Origin: Deltaproteobacteria bacterium
Lineage (GTDB): Bacteria; Myxococcota_A; UBA9160; UBA4427
Length of the DNA stretch: 64,000 nt
NCBI GenBank assembly: GCA_002719955.1
Contig: PBFW01000016.1
Span: forward strand, 1-64,000
Reading direction: 5' to 3'
Positions 40,212-49,201 of the stretch are shown here, in pieces (within the stretch, counting starts at the first letter, position 1; the number at the start of each line of letters is the position of its first letter). The notes under the pieces are model-generated. The model was not told where the DNA came from. It saw only the letters and a program-made list of their open reading frames with translations, and did not search any database. The position numbers and the translations under genes were made by a program.

Positions 40212-40892
40212 ATGCGCATTCCCGAACTCGGCCGACGAGCCGGCGTCCCCGCCACGACGATCACGTACTATGTCCGCGAGCGCTTGATTCCCACCGGCCA
40301 GCGCAACCAGGCGACCTACTACGAAAATCGCCTGCAGAGGCTGGAGTTGATCCGAGCCCTACGCGAGGTCGCGCACCTGCCCCTCGAGGTCGTGCGGGAA
40401 GTCCTCGACCAGCTCGACAAACCCTGGGGAGAGGGCGATCCGATCGGCGCCGCAATGGATGCGATCTACCGGGTGCCCGATCGCGATCGAAATGCGGCCA
40501 AGCGGGAGGAATTCGAGGCGATCTGTGGCGAAGTCGACGAACTCATGCGCGGACTCGACTGGGTGCTCTCCGAAGCCACAGACGTCTCCCATCATCTGAA
40601 CGTCGAGGTGCTCGCCGATGCCATCGCACAGATGCGACGCTATATCGAACCCAATTTTCCGGTCGAGCGCCTGCGCGGATACGCAGCCGCAGCCTGGCAT
40701 TTCGCCGAAGCGGCCCACGCGTCCATGGAAGATCGAGTCCCGCTGCCCGGAGATGATCTCGTGGATGCGACGGGCACTGCGACCCTGGGGACGCTGATCC
40801 TCGAGCCCTCGATGATGAGCCTCGTTCACTCGGCGCTGGCGATACGCTCGGTTCATATCTCGAACGGAGTGCCGCTTCCTCCGGTCAGCTAG
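40212..40892 (+). CDS. MerR-family transcriptional regulator (226 aa)
   Basis: MerR-type regulator. RIPELGRRAGVPATTITYYVRERLIPTG is the winged helix-turn-helix, followed by YYENRLQRLELIRALREVAHLPLEVVREVLDQL, where the dimerisation helix starts. The C-terminal ~130 residues are helical and unlike the metal-sensing type, with no conserved Cys pair, so an organic ligand is more likely. It sits upstream of the cupin-Rieske-hydroxylase cluster on the same strand and may control it. Confidence 0.9.
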   Translation: MRIPELGRRAGVPATTITYYVRERLIPTGQRNQATYYENRLQRLELIRALREVAHLPLEVVREVLDQLDKPWGEGDPIGAAMDAIYRVPDRDRNAAKREEFEAICGEVDELMRGLDWVLSEATDVSHHLNVEVLADAIAQMRRYIEPNFPVERLRGYAAAAWHFAEAAHASMEDRVPLPGDDLVDATGTATLGTLILEPSMMSLVHSALAIRSVHISNGVPLPPVS

Positions 40893-41268
40893 CGGGACAC
40901 GCGTCAACCGGGAAAATTCCCAGACCATCGACCCGGAAACCAGGACAGGGGCGCGGTCATCGAGCTGTACTCCCTGAAATTCGCCTGATCACCCGAAAAT
41001 GGGACACAACGCCCCGTCCTTGTGGGGTAGGACACCCCACAGCCGGCCTCTCGTGGGCCCTGAGATCGGCGCGAGCGCTTCGGGTCGGCGCTCAGATCGC
41101 AGTCTTCGAGGGAGCTCAGGGAACGGATCGGTTCTGTTAGGTGGGTTTCAGCCGAACCGAGCGAAGTGCCTCAACTGGTTGCAGGCAGCACTCGGAAATG
41201 CCGTTCCCGCTTGCCAATCAGCTCGATAGAATCAAAACACCAGTCATCGAAAAAAAGGAATTAGAGTC
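40893..41268. other. Intergenic region between MerR gene and cupin gene, with hairpin
   Basis: 376 bases without a convincing gene. A perfect 8-bp inverted repeat (TGTGGGGT, loop AGGAC, ACCCCACA) lies at 41021-41041, without a following T run; it could be an operator or a transcript hairpin. A 76-codon frame at 40999-41229 has no family resemblance and no good ribosome binding site. The last 25 bases before the cupin ATG hold AAAAAAAGGAATTAGAGTC, a good ribosome binding site. Confidence 0.5.
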
Positions 41269-41658
41269 ATGATCCAATCAGAACCCGAAATGATCGAAAT
41301 TCTCCCCGAAATGAAGGAGCGCCTCGATCGATTCCGCGAGGAGCACAAGAACGACAAGCTCGGAGACGTCGGGAGCCGTGTGATCCTCGAGGACGAGCAC
41401 GTGAAGATCTGGGAAATGACGCTCGAGCCCGGAGAGGCGAGCGCATTGCACCGCCACGACCACGACTATTATCTCGCGATGTACCAGGGCGATTTCGTCG
41501 CGGGCGTAACGCCCGAAGGAAGCGAAGTCGAGAGTTTCGTATGCCGCCTTCCAAAAGGTGGCAACACGGTGTCGGTTCCCAAGGGTGGGACGGAATGGGC
41601 CTTCAATGTGGGCAACGAGACCTTTCGCGAAGTCATGATCGAGCTGAAGAAGCCCTGA
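41269..41658 (+). CDS. Cupin-domain protein (129 aa)
   Basis: Single cupin domain. KIWEMTLEPGEASALHRHDHDYYLAMYQGDF contains the metal site (two His, one Asp-His), and VSVPKGGTEWAFNVGNETFREVMIELK forms the second motif. It is related in size to small dioxygenase-like cupins. The stop is followed by the Rieske gene 31 bases later, so the two likely form an operon. A role as accessory enzyme or sensor for the oxygenase is inference. Confidence 0.82.
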   Translation: MIQSEPEMIEILPEMKERLDRFREEHKNDKLGDVGSRVILEDEHVKIWEMTLEPGEASALHRHDHDYYLAMYQGDFVAGVTPEGSEVESFVCRLPKGGNTVSVPKGGTEWAFNVGNETFREVMIELKKP

Positions 41659-41689
41659 GCACGACAAGGCTCAAACCGAGGAACTCTAA

Positions 41690-42910
41690 TTGAATGAAGG
41701 AAGATCGCGCGAAGTCGATCTCCAAGAGGAATGGCGCGGCATGCAACGCCGCATCGTCCATCTCCTTGAGGGCGACCAGAAGAGCGATTTCGCGGACGAA
41801 ATACTCGAACTCGATCCCAGGGTCTATACCGACCCGAAGCGTTTCGAAGCCGAGCGCAAGAAGATCTTCCTGGAGGGCCCCATGCTCGTCGGACTCTCCG
41901 GCGAGCTCTCCGAACCCGGCGACCGCATCTTATTCGATGCAGCGGGACCACCGATTCTCGTCATCCGGGGGGAAGATGGTGCCCTTCGTGCCTTCCTCAA
42001 TATGTGCACGCATCGCGGGGCAAGATTGGTCTCGAACTGCGACCCCGCAAAGCAACTCCTCTGCCCCTTCCATGGCTGGGTCTTCGATCTCGAAGGACGC
42101 CTTGCGAGCATGCCCCTCAAACACGCCTTCGAGGGGATGGGTGACGAGGCCCGAGGCCTCATCCGGGTACCGGTCGCCGAGCGGCACGGAATGGTCTTCG
42201 TCCGAGTTCGCCCGCTCGAGGGGGGCGGGGAAGAACTCGATCTCGAGGACTTTCTCGGGCCGATCGGCCCTCTCCTGGACGCCCTCCAGCTCGACACGCT
42301 TCGTCTGATCCGCGCCGACCGAATCGAAGCGCACACCAATTGGAAGCTCGCCCTCGACATGGGGCGTGAGGTCTACCACGTCCCGGCCGTCCACAAGAAC
42401 ACCATCGCGGCCAATCTCTACCCGCATGTAGCGATCTTCGACTGTTATGGCACCCATAGCCGGTTCAGTGGCGGCAGCAAGGATTTTGCGGCGCTCGTCG
42501 GGAAGCCGGAAGCGGAATGGCCCGCGATGAACTACCAGGCCGTGCATTATCTCTTCCCCAACACCACGCTCTCCTTCACACATTCTTTCGACACCGAGAC
42601 ACCGGTCGTAACGATGTCGCGAATCTTTCCGGGCGAGTCGATCGGGGAAGCGGTGACCCTTCTGGCGACCTATCGACGCGGAGAGGCGAAGCACGTGGCG
42701 GACGAACAGATCTCTGCGATGCACGAAGCCGTCGTCGGAATCGTCGGGACGGAAGACTACGACGTCGCCCACACGGTCTGGAAATCCATCGAACACGGTT
42801 CGCCTGGGATCCCCTTCTTGCTCGGACGCAACGAACTCCTCGTGCAGCGATACCATCGCGAGATCGCCGACCGAATCGGCATGCCGCTCCCTGAGCGAGG
42901 CCGCGGATAG
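41690..42910 (+). CDS. Rieske [2Fe-2S] aromatic-ring-hydroxylating oxygenase alpha subunit (406 aa)
   Basis: Terminal oxygenase of the Rieske non-heme iron family. The Rieske cluster motif is CTHRGARL then CPFHGWVFDLEG (C-x-H, C-x2-H). The mononuclear iron motif lies in NWKLALDMGREVYHVPAVHKN, and the downstream Asp supplies the third ligand. The start is TTG 41690 with GAGGAAC upstream. It is closely similar to the 53414 protein, down to VYTDPKRFEAERKKIF and LFDAAGPPI, so the two are paralogs. It needs an external ferredoxin and reductase; none is adjacent. Confidence 0.94.
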   Translation: MNEGRSREVDLQEEWRGMQRRIVHLLEGDQKSDFADEILELDPRVYTDPKRFEAERKKIFLEGPMLVGLSGELSEPGDRILFDAAGPPILVIRGEDGALRAFLNMCTHRGARLVSNCDPAKQLLCPFHGWVFDLEGRLASMPLKHAFEGMGDEARGLIRVPVAERHGMVFVRVRPLEGGGEELDLEDFLGPIGPLLDALQLDTLRLIRADRIEAHTNWKLALDMGREVYHVPAVHKNTIAANLYPHVAIFDCYGTHSRFSGGSKDFAALVGKPEAEWPAMNYQAVHYLFPNTTLSFTHSFDTETPVVTMSRIFPGESIGEAVTLLATYRRGEAKHVADEQISAMHEAVVGIVGTEDYDVAHTVWKSIEHGSPGIPFLLGRNELLVQRYHREIADRIGMPLPERGRG

Positions 42911-42950
42911 CGAGGGCGAGACTAGACCACCGGGGCGCGCCTCCCCTGTC

Positions 42951-43370
42951 GTGAGTGAGCTGTCATGGATGATCGGATTGGTGACCCATCTCATCTTCCT
43001 CCTGCTCCACGGAGTGCCCCATTTCAAGCGAGTCCACGGTCTCCATCACGAAGCGCGCAAGCCAACCCACATCGGTGCCTTCTACGTGCATCCACTGGAG
43101 ACCTTCATCGGCCAGGCGCTCTTTATCGGTTCGGCCGTCGGGCTGGGAGCGGTCTTCGGCCCCATCCACGTGGGGTCAGTCGTGGTGGCCGACCTGATCT
43201 ACCTCCAGATCCATACCATCAACCACACCTATATCGATCTGCCCTTCTTGCCCTTCAAGTCCCTCGATTGGATCACCACGAGACACGCGATCCATCATAT
43301 CGACATGAGCAAGGGCAACTACGCAACGATCACGATGATCTATGACTACGCCTTCGGGACGCTCGATTGA
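42951..43370 (+). CDS. Fatty-acid-hydroxylase/sterol-desaturase-like membrane protein (139 aa, short)
   Basis: Di-iron membrane hydroxylase superfamily. Histidine boxes are visible: HGVPHFKRVHGLHH, then HTINH and TRHAIHH, ending FGTLD. Hydrophobic segments at about residues 7-19 and 55-80 suggest membrane insertion. At 139 residues it is shorter than the usual 200-300 and lacks the N-terminal membrane helices, yet the His boxes are intact. GTG 42951 has no clear ribosome binding site and ATG 42969 is an alternative. It follows the Rieske gene by 40 bases, so coupling to it is likely. Confidence 0.75.
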   Translation: MSELSWMIGLVTHLIFLLLHGVPHFKRVHGLHHEARKPTHIGAFYVHPLETFIGQALFIGSAVGLGAVFGPIHVGSVVVADLIYLQIHTINHTYIDLPFLPFKSLDWITTRHAIHHIDMSKGNYATITMIYDYAFGTLD

Positions 43371-43431
43371 GCCCCGAGTGACCCCGATCGAGGGTGGAGA
43401 TGACTCCACCCCTCGTCGCGACCGACTGGAA

Positions 43432-45129
43432 CTATTTCGAGCGGCTGCGGAGAACGCTGCCCGGGGACTCGCCCTGGTATTCTCCGTCCTTCATGAAGAC
43501 CCGACCGTTGACCAGCGTGTAGTCGTATCCCGAAGCCTTCTGGACATATCGGAAGGCCCCGGCCGGAAGATCATCGACGTATTCCGGCGGATGGACTCGA
43601 AGAGCGTCGAGATCGATGACGTTGATATCCGCGAAGGCGCCTTCTCGCAGCACGCCCCGGTCTGTGATCCCCAGGAATTCCGCGGGTTCCGATGTGAGTT
43701 TTCGGATCCCTTCACCGAGGGGAAGGAGCCCGCGCTCCCCGATCCAGTAGTTCAAGAAATAGGTCGAAAAGCTGGTGTCACAGATCTGACCCACATGCGC
43801 ACCAGAATCTGCGAGTCCGAGCAGCATATGAGGATCGCTCAACATGCGTCCGACTTCCTCGATATCGTAATTCGCGAAGGGGAAGATATAGGAAGCCTTC
43901 CCATCGGACTCGAGCAGGGAGTCGACGAAAGCATCCGCCGGACTCACCCCGAGACGCTTGGCAATCGCCCAGAGGCTGCTGTCGTCAGAGAAGTCATATC
44001 TCGCGTCTCCGTCTTCCACGACCAGCTTGTGAATCATCGAGAGCTGCCCCTCGGTCGACACCTCATTGCCGGCACGCACGAGTTCGGCACGACGCACGGG
44101 GTCGCGCAACGCCTCCAGCCGCTCCTCGATACTCAGTTCCTTGAGGGCGAGCCACTCGACGCTCTGATCGAAGGGCGTGATATTCGCCAAGCCCACGACG
44201 ACGCCCACACTGCGCACCTCGGTTTGCGGGCTCAGGCGTGCACCCTCCGCGTTCGCCTGATCGACCTGATCGAGAATGTCGCGATAGAGCGTTGGATTAT
44301 CCCGGATCTGGACCACGGCAAAGGTGAAGGCGCAACCGGTCTCGAGCGAAATGCGTCGCATCATCTCGACATCGCGCCGATGGGGCTCGGGATCGCCGCT
44401 CTCCACGGCAGAGACCCAGCCGAAGATCCCATGACCGGCCTCCTCGATGACACGACCGAAGGCCATCAACTCCTCGAGCGCAGCAAAGGTGCCGGGCACC
44501 TTGCGGCCATCGGGCGTCGAGTGGACGAGCGAACGAGACGTCGAGAATCCGAAGGCGCCAGCGTTCATCGCCCCACGCACCGACTCACGCATCACTTCGA
44601 GCTCCTCCTCGGTCGGATCGGCTCCTTCTTCCATGCTCCGGTCGCCCATGCCGAGATAGCGAACGGCGGTATGCCCGACGAGGGACGCCACGTTGATGCC
44701 CATCGGAAGTGAGTCGAGGGTATCGAGATAATCGCCGAAGCTTCCACCTGCGAAGCGACTGCCCGCCAGGATCGCAGCCGCGGGAATATCCTCGACGCTC
44801 TCTAGCAGTTTCACTAGGAAGGATGCTTCTTCGGGTCTGACCGGGGCGAGGCTCAGCCCACAGTTCCCGTTGAGCATCGTCGTAATACCATGCCAACAGG
44901 GGGACGAGGCCTTCGGATCCCACATGACCTGGGCATCCATATGGGAATGGAGATCCACGAATCCCGGGGTGACGATCTTACCAGTCGCATCGATGACCAG
45001 TTCAGCCTCTTCCGAAACATCTCCGACGGACACGATGCGATCCCCTTGGATCGCGACGTCCGCACGCCGCGGTTCGCTGCCGGTTCCATCGACGATCTGA
45101 CCCCCTCGAATGACGACGTCATGAGCCAT
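43432..45129 (-). CDS. N-acyl-D-amino-acid deacylase family amidohydrolase (565 aa)
   Basis: Metal-dependent amidohydrolase of the D-aminoacylase type, releasing D-amino acids or analogous N-acyl compounds. VIRGGQIVDGTGSEPRRADVAI is the usual beta-sandwich start, followed by the metal motif TPGFVDLHSHMDAQ, NGNCGLSLAP and FGFSTSR. The catalytic Asp is in GLADSGAHVGQICD. It is 83 bases downstream of the P450 at 45212 on the same strand, so it is the terminal gene of a minus-strand cluster. ATG 45127-45129; Met1 at 45135 is two residues longer. Confidence 0.93.
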   Translation of the reverse strand: MAHDVVIRGGQIVDGTGSEPRRADVAIQGDRIVSVGDVSEEAELVIDATGKIVTPGFVDLHSHMDAQVMWDPKASSPCWHGITTMLNGNCGLSLAPVRPEEASFLVKLLESVEDIPAAAILAGSRFAGGSFGDYLDTLDSLPMGINVASLVGHTAVRYLGMGDRSMEEGADPTEEELEVMRESVRGAMNAGAFGFSTSRSLVHSTPDGRKVPGTFAALEELMAFGRVIEEAGHGIFGWVSAVESGDPEPHRRDVEMMRRISLETGCAFTFAVVQIRDNPTLYRDILDQVDQANAEGARLSPQTEVRSVGVVVGLANITPFDQSVEWLALKELSIEERLEALRDPVRRAELVRAGNEVSTEGQLSMIHKLVVEDGDARYDFSDDSSLWAIAKRLGVSPADAFVDSLLESDGKASYIFPFANYDIEEVGRMLSDPHMLLGLADSGAHVGQICDTSFSTYFLNYWIGERGLLPLGEGIRKLTSEPAEFLGITDRGVLREGAFADINVIDLDALRVHPPEYVDDLPAGAFRYVQKASGYDYTLVNGRVFMKDGEYQGESPGSVLRSRSK

Positions 45130-45211
45130 GTCCACTCTCCTTCAATGATCTTGAATCGCCATCGTGGCGACCGATGTAGCGGGGGCACTCATCGAGAACC
45201 CCCGGACTTCC

Positions 45212-46438
45212 TCAGGAACCGAAATCGACCGGACAGGTGACCACCCGCTCGAAGAGCCCGAGCGTCTGGAATTCCTTCTCCTCGTGCAACACGGTTGCGC
45301 CCACGGGCAGGAAATCCATGGCCGCATCGATCATGCAGACCAGTTCCCCTCGTGCCAGATTGGAGCCCATACAAAAATGTGGGCCGATCCCGAAGGTCAG
45401 CAAATCCTTCGGGTTGCGATCGATATCGAATTGTTCCGGATGCGGGTAGACTGCCGGATCATGGCTGGCGCCCCCGATACTGAGCAGGAGCTGCTGGCCT
45501 TTTCGAATCTTCCGGCCGTGCAGGTCGAAGTCCTCGACCGCAAAGCGTTGCATTCCGCTCAGCCCGCCAAAGGCATAACGCAGCACCTCGCTCACAGTCT
45601 GGGGGATCAGGGATCGATCCTTCCGCACACGCTCGAGGGCCTCAGGATGATCGAGCAGGGTGCTGAGCGCCAGCATACCGCCGGTCGCCGTAGTCTCGCT
45701 GCCCGCAGCCAGCATGATGCTCACCTGGGCGATGACATCATCTTCGGTGAGCTTGTCCTCTCCGTGTCGTGCGGCGAGCAGGTCGGAGATCAGATCCTCA
45801 CGCGGAGAGCCCTTGCGTGCCCGCACGGTGCCGCGCACCCAACCCGAGAGTTCGACGTAGGCGCTCTCGGCGCGGTCCCTGATTTCGTCGCTAACGAAGC
45901 CGAAGAAGCCCTGGATGGTCTCCTGCGCGAGCTGACTGAAACGATCCTCGTCGACATCGGAACCGCCGACTCCCGTGATCGCGGAAATCACCGCGTTCGG
46001 AATGGGTGTGGTGAACTCCTCCATGATGTCCACGACGCCCTTGCGACCCTTCAGCGGCTGGGCGAATCGAGCTACGACTTCGCGAATCTGGCCGTCCATG
46101 CGCTCGACGCCTCGGGGCGTCAGCCCGGAGGCGAAGAGCTTGCGCTGCCGCGCATGTTCCTTGCGTGAAACCGCGACCAATCCGTGATCATCGATCCAGC
46201 GGAAGATGCTCTTTTCCGCAGGGCGCACATAATGTGCCCACTTACGACGGTCGGGACTCAATCTCGGGTCGGTAAAAAGGCTGCGTACATCCGAATAGCG
46301 GCTGATCAGCCAGCAATCCATTTCCTCGACCCAGTGAACAGGATCCTCCTCGCGCAGGCGCTCGAGCACCTCGAAGGGATTCCTCCGGGCTGCCTCTGAA
46401 TCGATCATGATCGAGGGGGCATCGGTCTGTGCGCTCAT
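45212..46438 (-). CDS. Cytochrome P450 (408 aa)
   Basis: Bacterial soluble P450. The I-helix is MLAAGSETTATGG with the acid-alcohol pair, the K-helix ExxR is SEVLRYAF, and the heme loop is FGIGPHFCMGSNLARGE. The N-terminal segment VHWVEEMDCWLISRYSDVRSLF is typical of ferredoxin-dependent P450s. It sits between the LLM gene (41 bases upstream) and the D-aminoacylase gene (downstream), so oxidation and deacylation appear to act on one compound. Substrate unknown. Confidence 0.94.
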   Translation of the reverse strand: MSAQTDAPSIMIDSEAARRNPFEVLERLREEDPVHWVEEMDCWLISRYSDVRSLFTDPRLSPDRRKWAHYVRPAEKSIFRWIDDHGLVAVSRKEHARQRKLFASGLTPRGVERMDGQIREVVARFAQPLKGRKGVVDIMEEFTTPIPNAVISAITGVGGSDVDEDRFSQLAQETIQGFFGFVSDEIRDRAESAYVELSGWVRGTVRARKGSPREDLISDLLAARHGEDKLTEDDVIAQVSIMLAAGSETTATGGMLALSTLLDHPEALERVRKDRSLIPQTVSEVLRYAFGGLSGMQRFAVEDFDLHGRKIRKGQQLLLSIGGASHDPAVYPHPEQFDIDRNPKDLLTFGIGPHFCMGSNLARGELVCMIDAAMDFLPVGATVLHEEKEFQTLGLFERVVTCPVDFGS

Positions 46439-46479
46439 GCCGTCTCCTTGGAATCACTGCTGATGACGAGCTGCCGGGC

Positions 46480-47607
46480 TCATCCCTTTCGGAAATACGG
46501 AATCAGCTTCTCACCGATATTCCGAATCGTCTCGAGCTGTGCCCATTGCGGCACCGTGCCCATCTGGCAGATGAAAAGCACTTCGTCGACACCGGCTTCC
46601 TGCAGGCGGGTGACATAACCGATCGCGTCGTCCACGGTCCCGTAGGCGTGATTCGGATTCAACAACGCCATCGTCGGATCGGCAAAATCGACGATGATCT
46701 CTTCCGAGGCCCAGCGCGATTTAATCACCTCCTCACCGGTCGTCTCATCGACCCGCAAGTCATCGTCCGCCCATTTCGTGTGATCCGGCATGGCGCCACC
46801 CGCGTACCAATAGGCCAGGGACTCCATGAAATAGCGTTGGCCCCGAACTCCGATCTTCCGCGCCTCCTGTCCGTCTTCGAGAACGATCGCTGGACAGAGC
46901 GCCGCAAAATGTTCGATCGGATTGAAGCCGACTTGATCTTCCGACTTTCGCGAGGCCCAGTTCTTGCGGTAGAGATCGTTCTTCTTGGCCACCTCGTCCG
47001 GACCACCGAAACCCAATACGAGCGCACCCATTCCCCGCCGCCCCGCGGTCTCGAGCGATTCCGAGCGGGTACAGGCAAGGTACATGGGCGGATGGGGATC
47101 CTGATGAGGCTTGGGATGGATCGGGCGCTTCGGAATCTCGATGTACTCGCCGTGATGTTCGATCTCGTCTTCGACGAACATGCGCGGAATCAGGTACATC
47201 GACTCGTCGATCTGGGGCTGGAGCGTCTCGAGGTCATACCCGAATGACCCCGCCTCCTGCTGGGTACCGCCCTTGCCCACGCCGAAATGGAGCCGACCCT
47301 TGGAGAGCAGATCCAATGTGGCGATTCGCTCCGCCACCTTGATCGGGTGATTCATCGCCGGAGGCAGGCACACGACACCGTGTCCCACGTGGATGCGCTC
47401 GGTCTTGCCGGCAATAAAGGCCAGGAAGGTCTCGGGCGCCGACATGTGTGCGTAATTAGTGAGCGCCGTGTGCTCCACGGCCCAGATCACATCGAATCCC
47501 ATCTCCTCGGCCAGCACACATTGCTCGACCATGTCATCGAAGACCTTGCGGTCTCCCTCCCGCGTGGCGTCGATGGTCTGCGCTTCGTAGATCAACGAAA
47601 ATTTCAA
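46480..47607 (-). CDS. LLM-class flavin-dependent oxidoreductase (375 aa)
   Basis: Luciferase-like flavoprotein. FSLIYEAQT, MGFDVIWAVEHTAL, IHVGHGVVCLPPAMNHPIKVAER and GRLHFGVGKGGTQQEAGSFG are the expected strand and phosphate-binding segments; DPHPPMYLACTRSESLETAG follows. I start at TTG 47605-47607, just before KFSLIYEAQ, with GGGAG upstream; the longer frame to 47649 adds 14 unlikely residues. It resembles the 36061 protein, including the C-terminal QEAGVDEVLFICQMGTVP stretch. Confidence 0.9.
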   Translation of the reverse strand: MKFSLIYEAQTIDATREGDRKVFDDMVEQCVLAEEMGFDVIWAVEHTALTNYAHMSAPETFLAFIAGKTERIHVGHGVVCLPPAMNHPIKVAERIATLDLLSKGRLHFGVGKGGTQQEAGSFGYDLETLQPQIDESMYLIPRMFVEDEIEHHGEYIEIPKRPIHPKPHQDPHPPMYLACTRSESLETAGRRGMGALVLGFGGPDEVAKKNDLYRKNWASRKSEDQVGFNPIEHFAALCPAIVLEDGQEARKIGVRGQRYFMESLAYWYAGGAMPDHTKWADDDLRVDETTGEEVIKSRWASEEIIVDFADPTMALLNPNHAYGTVDDAIGYVTRLQEAGVDEVLFICQMGTVPQWAQLETIRNIGEKLIPYFRKG

Positions 47608-47691
47608 GTGATCGGCTCCCGGAAAGAATCCTCTTCTCGGCCTCGACAACTGGCTTGGCGAGACCGAGAAGAGGGTCGGCAGATCAGAGAA

Positions 47692-48864
47692 TCAGTCCAG
47701 GTGGTAGACCTTCGAAGCCGTTCCTTCGAGCACCTTCTGGACCACATCCTTGGGCTGTCCAGCGAGCGCGCGATCGATGTAGTCGCGCGGCGGATCAGCG
47801 GGCGTCGCGGGCCCCGGAGACATGCTGGTCGGATGCGGATAATCGGTCTCCCACATGATGTTGTCCGGGAAGCGTTCCAATGCCGAGCCCAGGGCAAATT
47901 CTTCGAACCAGAAGCAACCGTAGATCTGGCGCTCGAAATATTCGCTCGGCAGCAAATCGAATTCCGGATGCTCCTTCGAAACGCCACCGTTTCGCCACTG
48001 CCAATCCATCGCCTCGAGCGCGCTGCAGATCCAGCCCACACCGCTCTCGACCGAAACCATCTTGAGATTCGGGAAGCGATGACAGACGCCGCCGAAGATC
48101 ACATCCGCGAGCTGCTTCGAGTTGTCGGCGAAGATCGTCGAGGAGACACGAGCGAAATTGGCCTTGGGGCCGCCGCCAGCACCGAACTCCTCCGCCATAT
48201 CCTCGAAGGACCCCCCCCCGATATGGAAACTGATCGAGAGGTCGTGATCTTGTGCCGCCGCATAGACGCGGTCCCAATGAGGCTCGAAGAGCGCGGGCTC
48301 ACCCCAGGCCTTGGGCTGGTTGCAGGCGAGCACCGCCTTGTGACCGAGGGGCGCGCAGCGCTCGATCTCCCCGACCCACGCGTCTACGTCCCAGAAGGGC
48401 GCGGCCATCACCGGAATCAGGCGCTTGGGATCGGCACTACACCATTCGACAAGAAAATCGTTATAGGCCTGCACGCACGCCAACATCAGGTCCGGATCCT
48501 TGAGGCTCAGGAATGCCCCCGAACCGAAGCCACCCGCGTTCGGATAGATGATCTGGGCGTAGACGCCGTCCTTGTCCATGAAATCGAGGCGAGCCTTCGA
48601 ATCGTAGGACTCGATCGGGCACTGGTCGAAGGTCATCCGACTCTCGGGGAAGGTACCGTCGAAGCCGGCGGCGGTGACCATCCCAGGTCCCATGCCGGCA
48701 TTCTGGCCGCCCATGATCCAGACGTCCCTGCCTTCGACGCACTCGAGGCGAGGCGCGTCATCCGCCCATTTCTTGGGCAGGCGAGAGGTCCACGTGTCGG
48801 GCGGTTCGGTGACATGGGTATCGGTATCGATCGCACGGTACTGGTCAAAGAAAGATTCACTCAT
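47692..48864 (-). CDS. Amidohydrolase (PF04909 type, 390 aa)
   Basis: TIM-barrel metal-dependent hydrolase or decarboxylase. The N-terminal DTDTHVTEPPDTW corresponds to the first metal motif, LSISFHIGGGSF to the central His, and MWETDYPHPTS to the C-terminal Asp with neighbouring His. Family members decarboxylate or hydrolyse ring products of aromatic degradation. It sits 84 bases upstream of the LLM gene and downstream of a truncated relative (48942-49157). Confidence 0.92.
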   Translation of the reverse strand: MSESFFDQYRAIDTDTHVTEPPDTWTSRLPKKWADDAPRLECVEGRDVWIMGGQNAGMGPGMVTAAGFDGTFPESRMTFDQCPIESYDSKARLDFMDKDGVYAQIIYPNAGGFGSGAFLSLKDPDLMLACVQAYNDFLVEWCSADPKRLIPVMAAPFWDVDAWVGEIERCAPLGHKAVLACNQPKAWGEPALFEPHWDRVYAAAQDHDLSISFHIGGGSFEDMAEEFGAGGGPKANFARVSSTIFADNSKQLADVIFGGVCHRFPNLKMVSVESGVGWICSALEAMDWQWRNGGVSKEHPEFDLLPSEYFERQIYGCFWFEEFALGSALERFPDNIMWETDYPHPTSMSPGPATPADPPRDYIDRALAGQPKDVVQKVLEGTASKVYHLD

Positions 48865-48941
48865 CGGCTATTCTCCTCGTCGGTTGTGAAAGTTCGACGT
48901 GTGGTGGTTTCCTGCGAAATCATCGCCGTAACGCTGCCGGG

Positions 48942-49157
48942 TCAGTCCTGAAAGATGCTCTTCTCGGGCCCGATGCGAGTCCCGGGGGCGTTCTCCTCCC
49001 TCATCTCGGGAAGCTCTCCTGCGGTCGGGAGCTGCCCTTGCACCGCGGCAAACTCGACGTCGAAGCGCTCACGATATTGGGGATCCAGATCGTCGCGATA
49101 CTGCGCCGAGGGCAGCCCCGCGTGACGATCGGACGAGATGAGGAGATGGCGATCCAC
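48942..49157 (-). pseudogene. Amidohydrolase remnant (N-terminal ~71 aa)
   Basis: A 71-codon frame with LISSDRHAGLPSAQYRDDLDPQYRERFD resembles the N terminus of PF04909-type amidohydrolases, whose first metal motif is usually S-D-x-H, but it ends in TGA at 48942-48944 after only the first barrel strand and helix. No continuation is found in the next bases. A possible GTG start is at 49155-49157, close behind the TetR gene. It is distinct from the intact neighbour (47692-48864). Probably a decayed gene; whether it is translated is unknown. Confidence 0.6.
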
Positions 49158-49201
49158 CGAGGGTTGCCCCGTTCTTCCCGGCCTGCGGCCGGCGTGATCT
49201 T

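Noticed and set aside
40999..41229. 76-codon open frame after the MerR gene
   Set aside because: No family resemblance, no good ribosome binding site, and it spans the hairpin; probably chance in GC-rich DNA.
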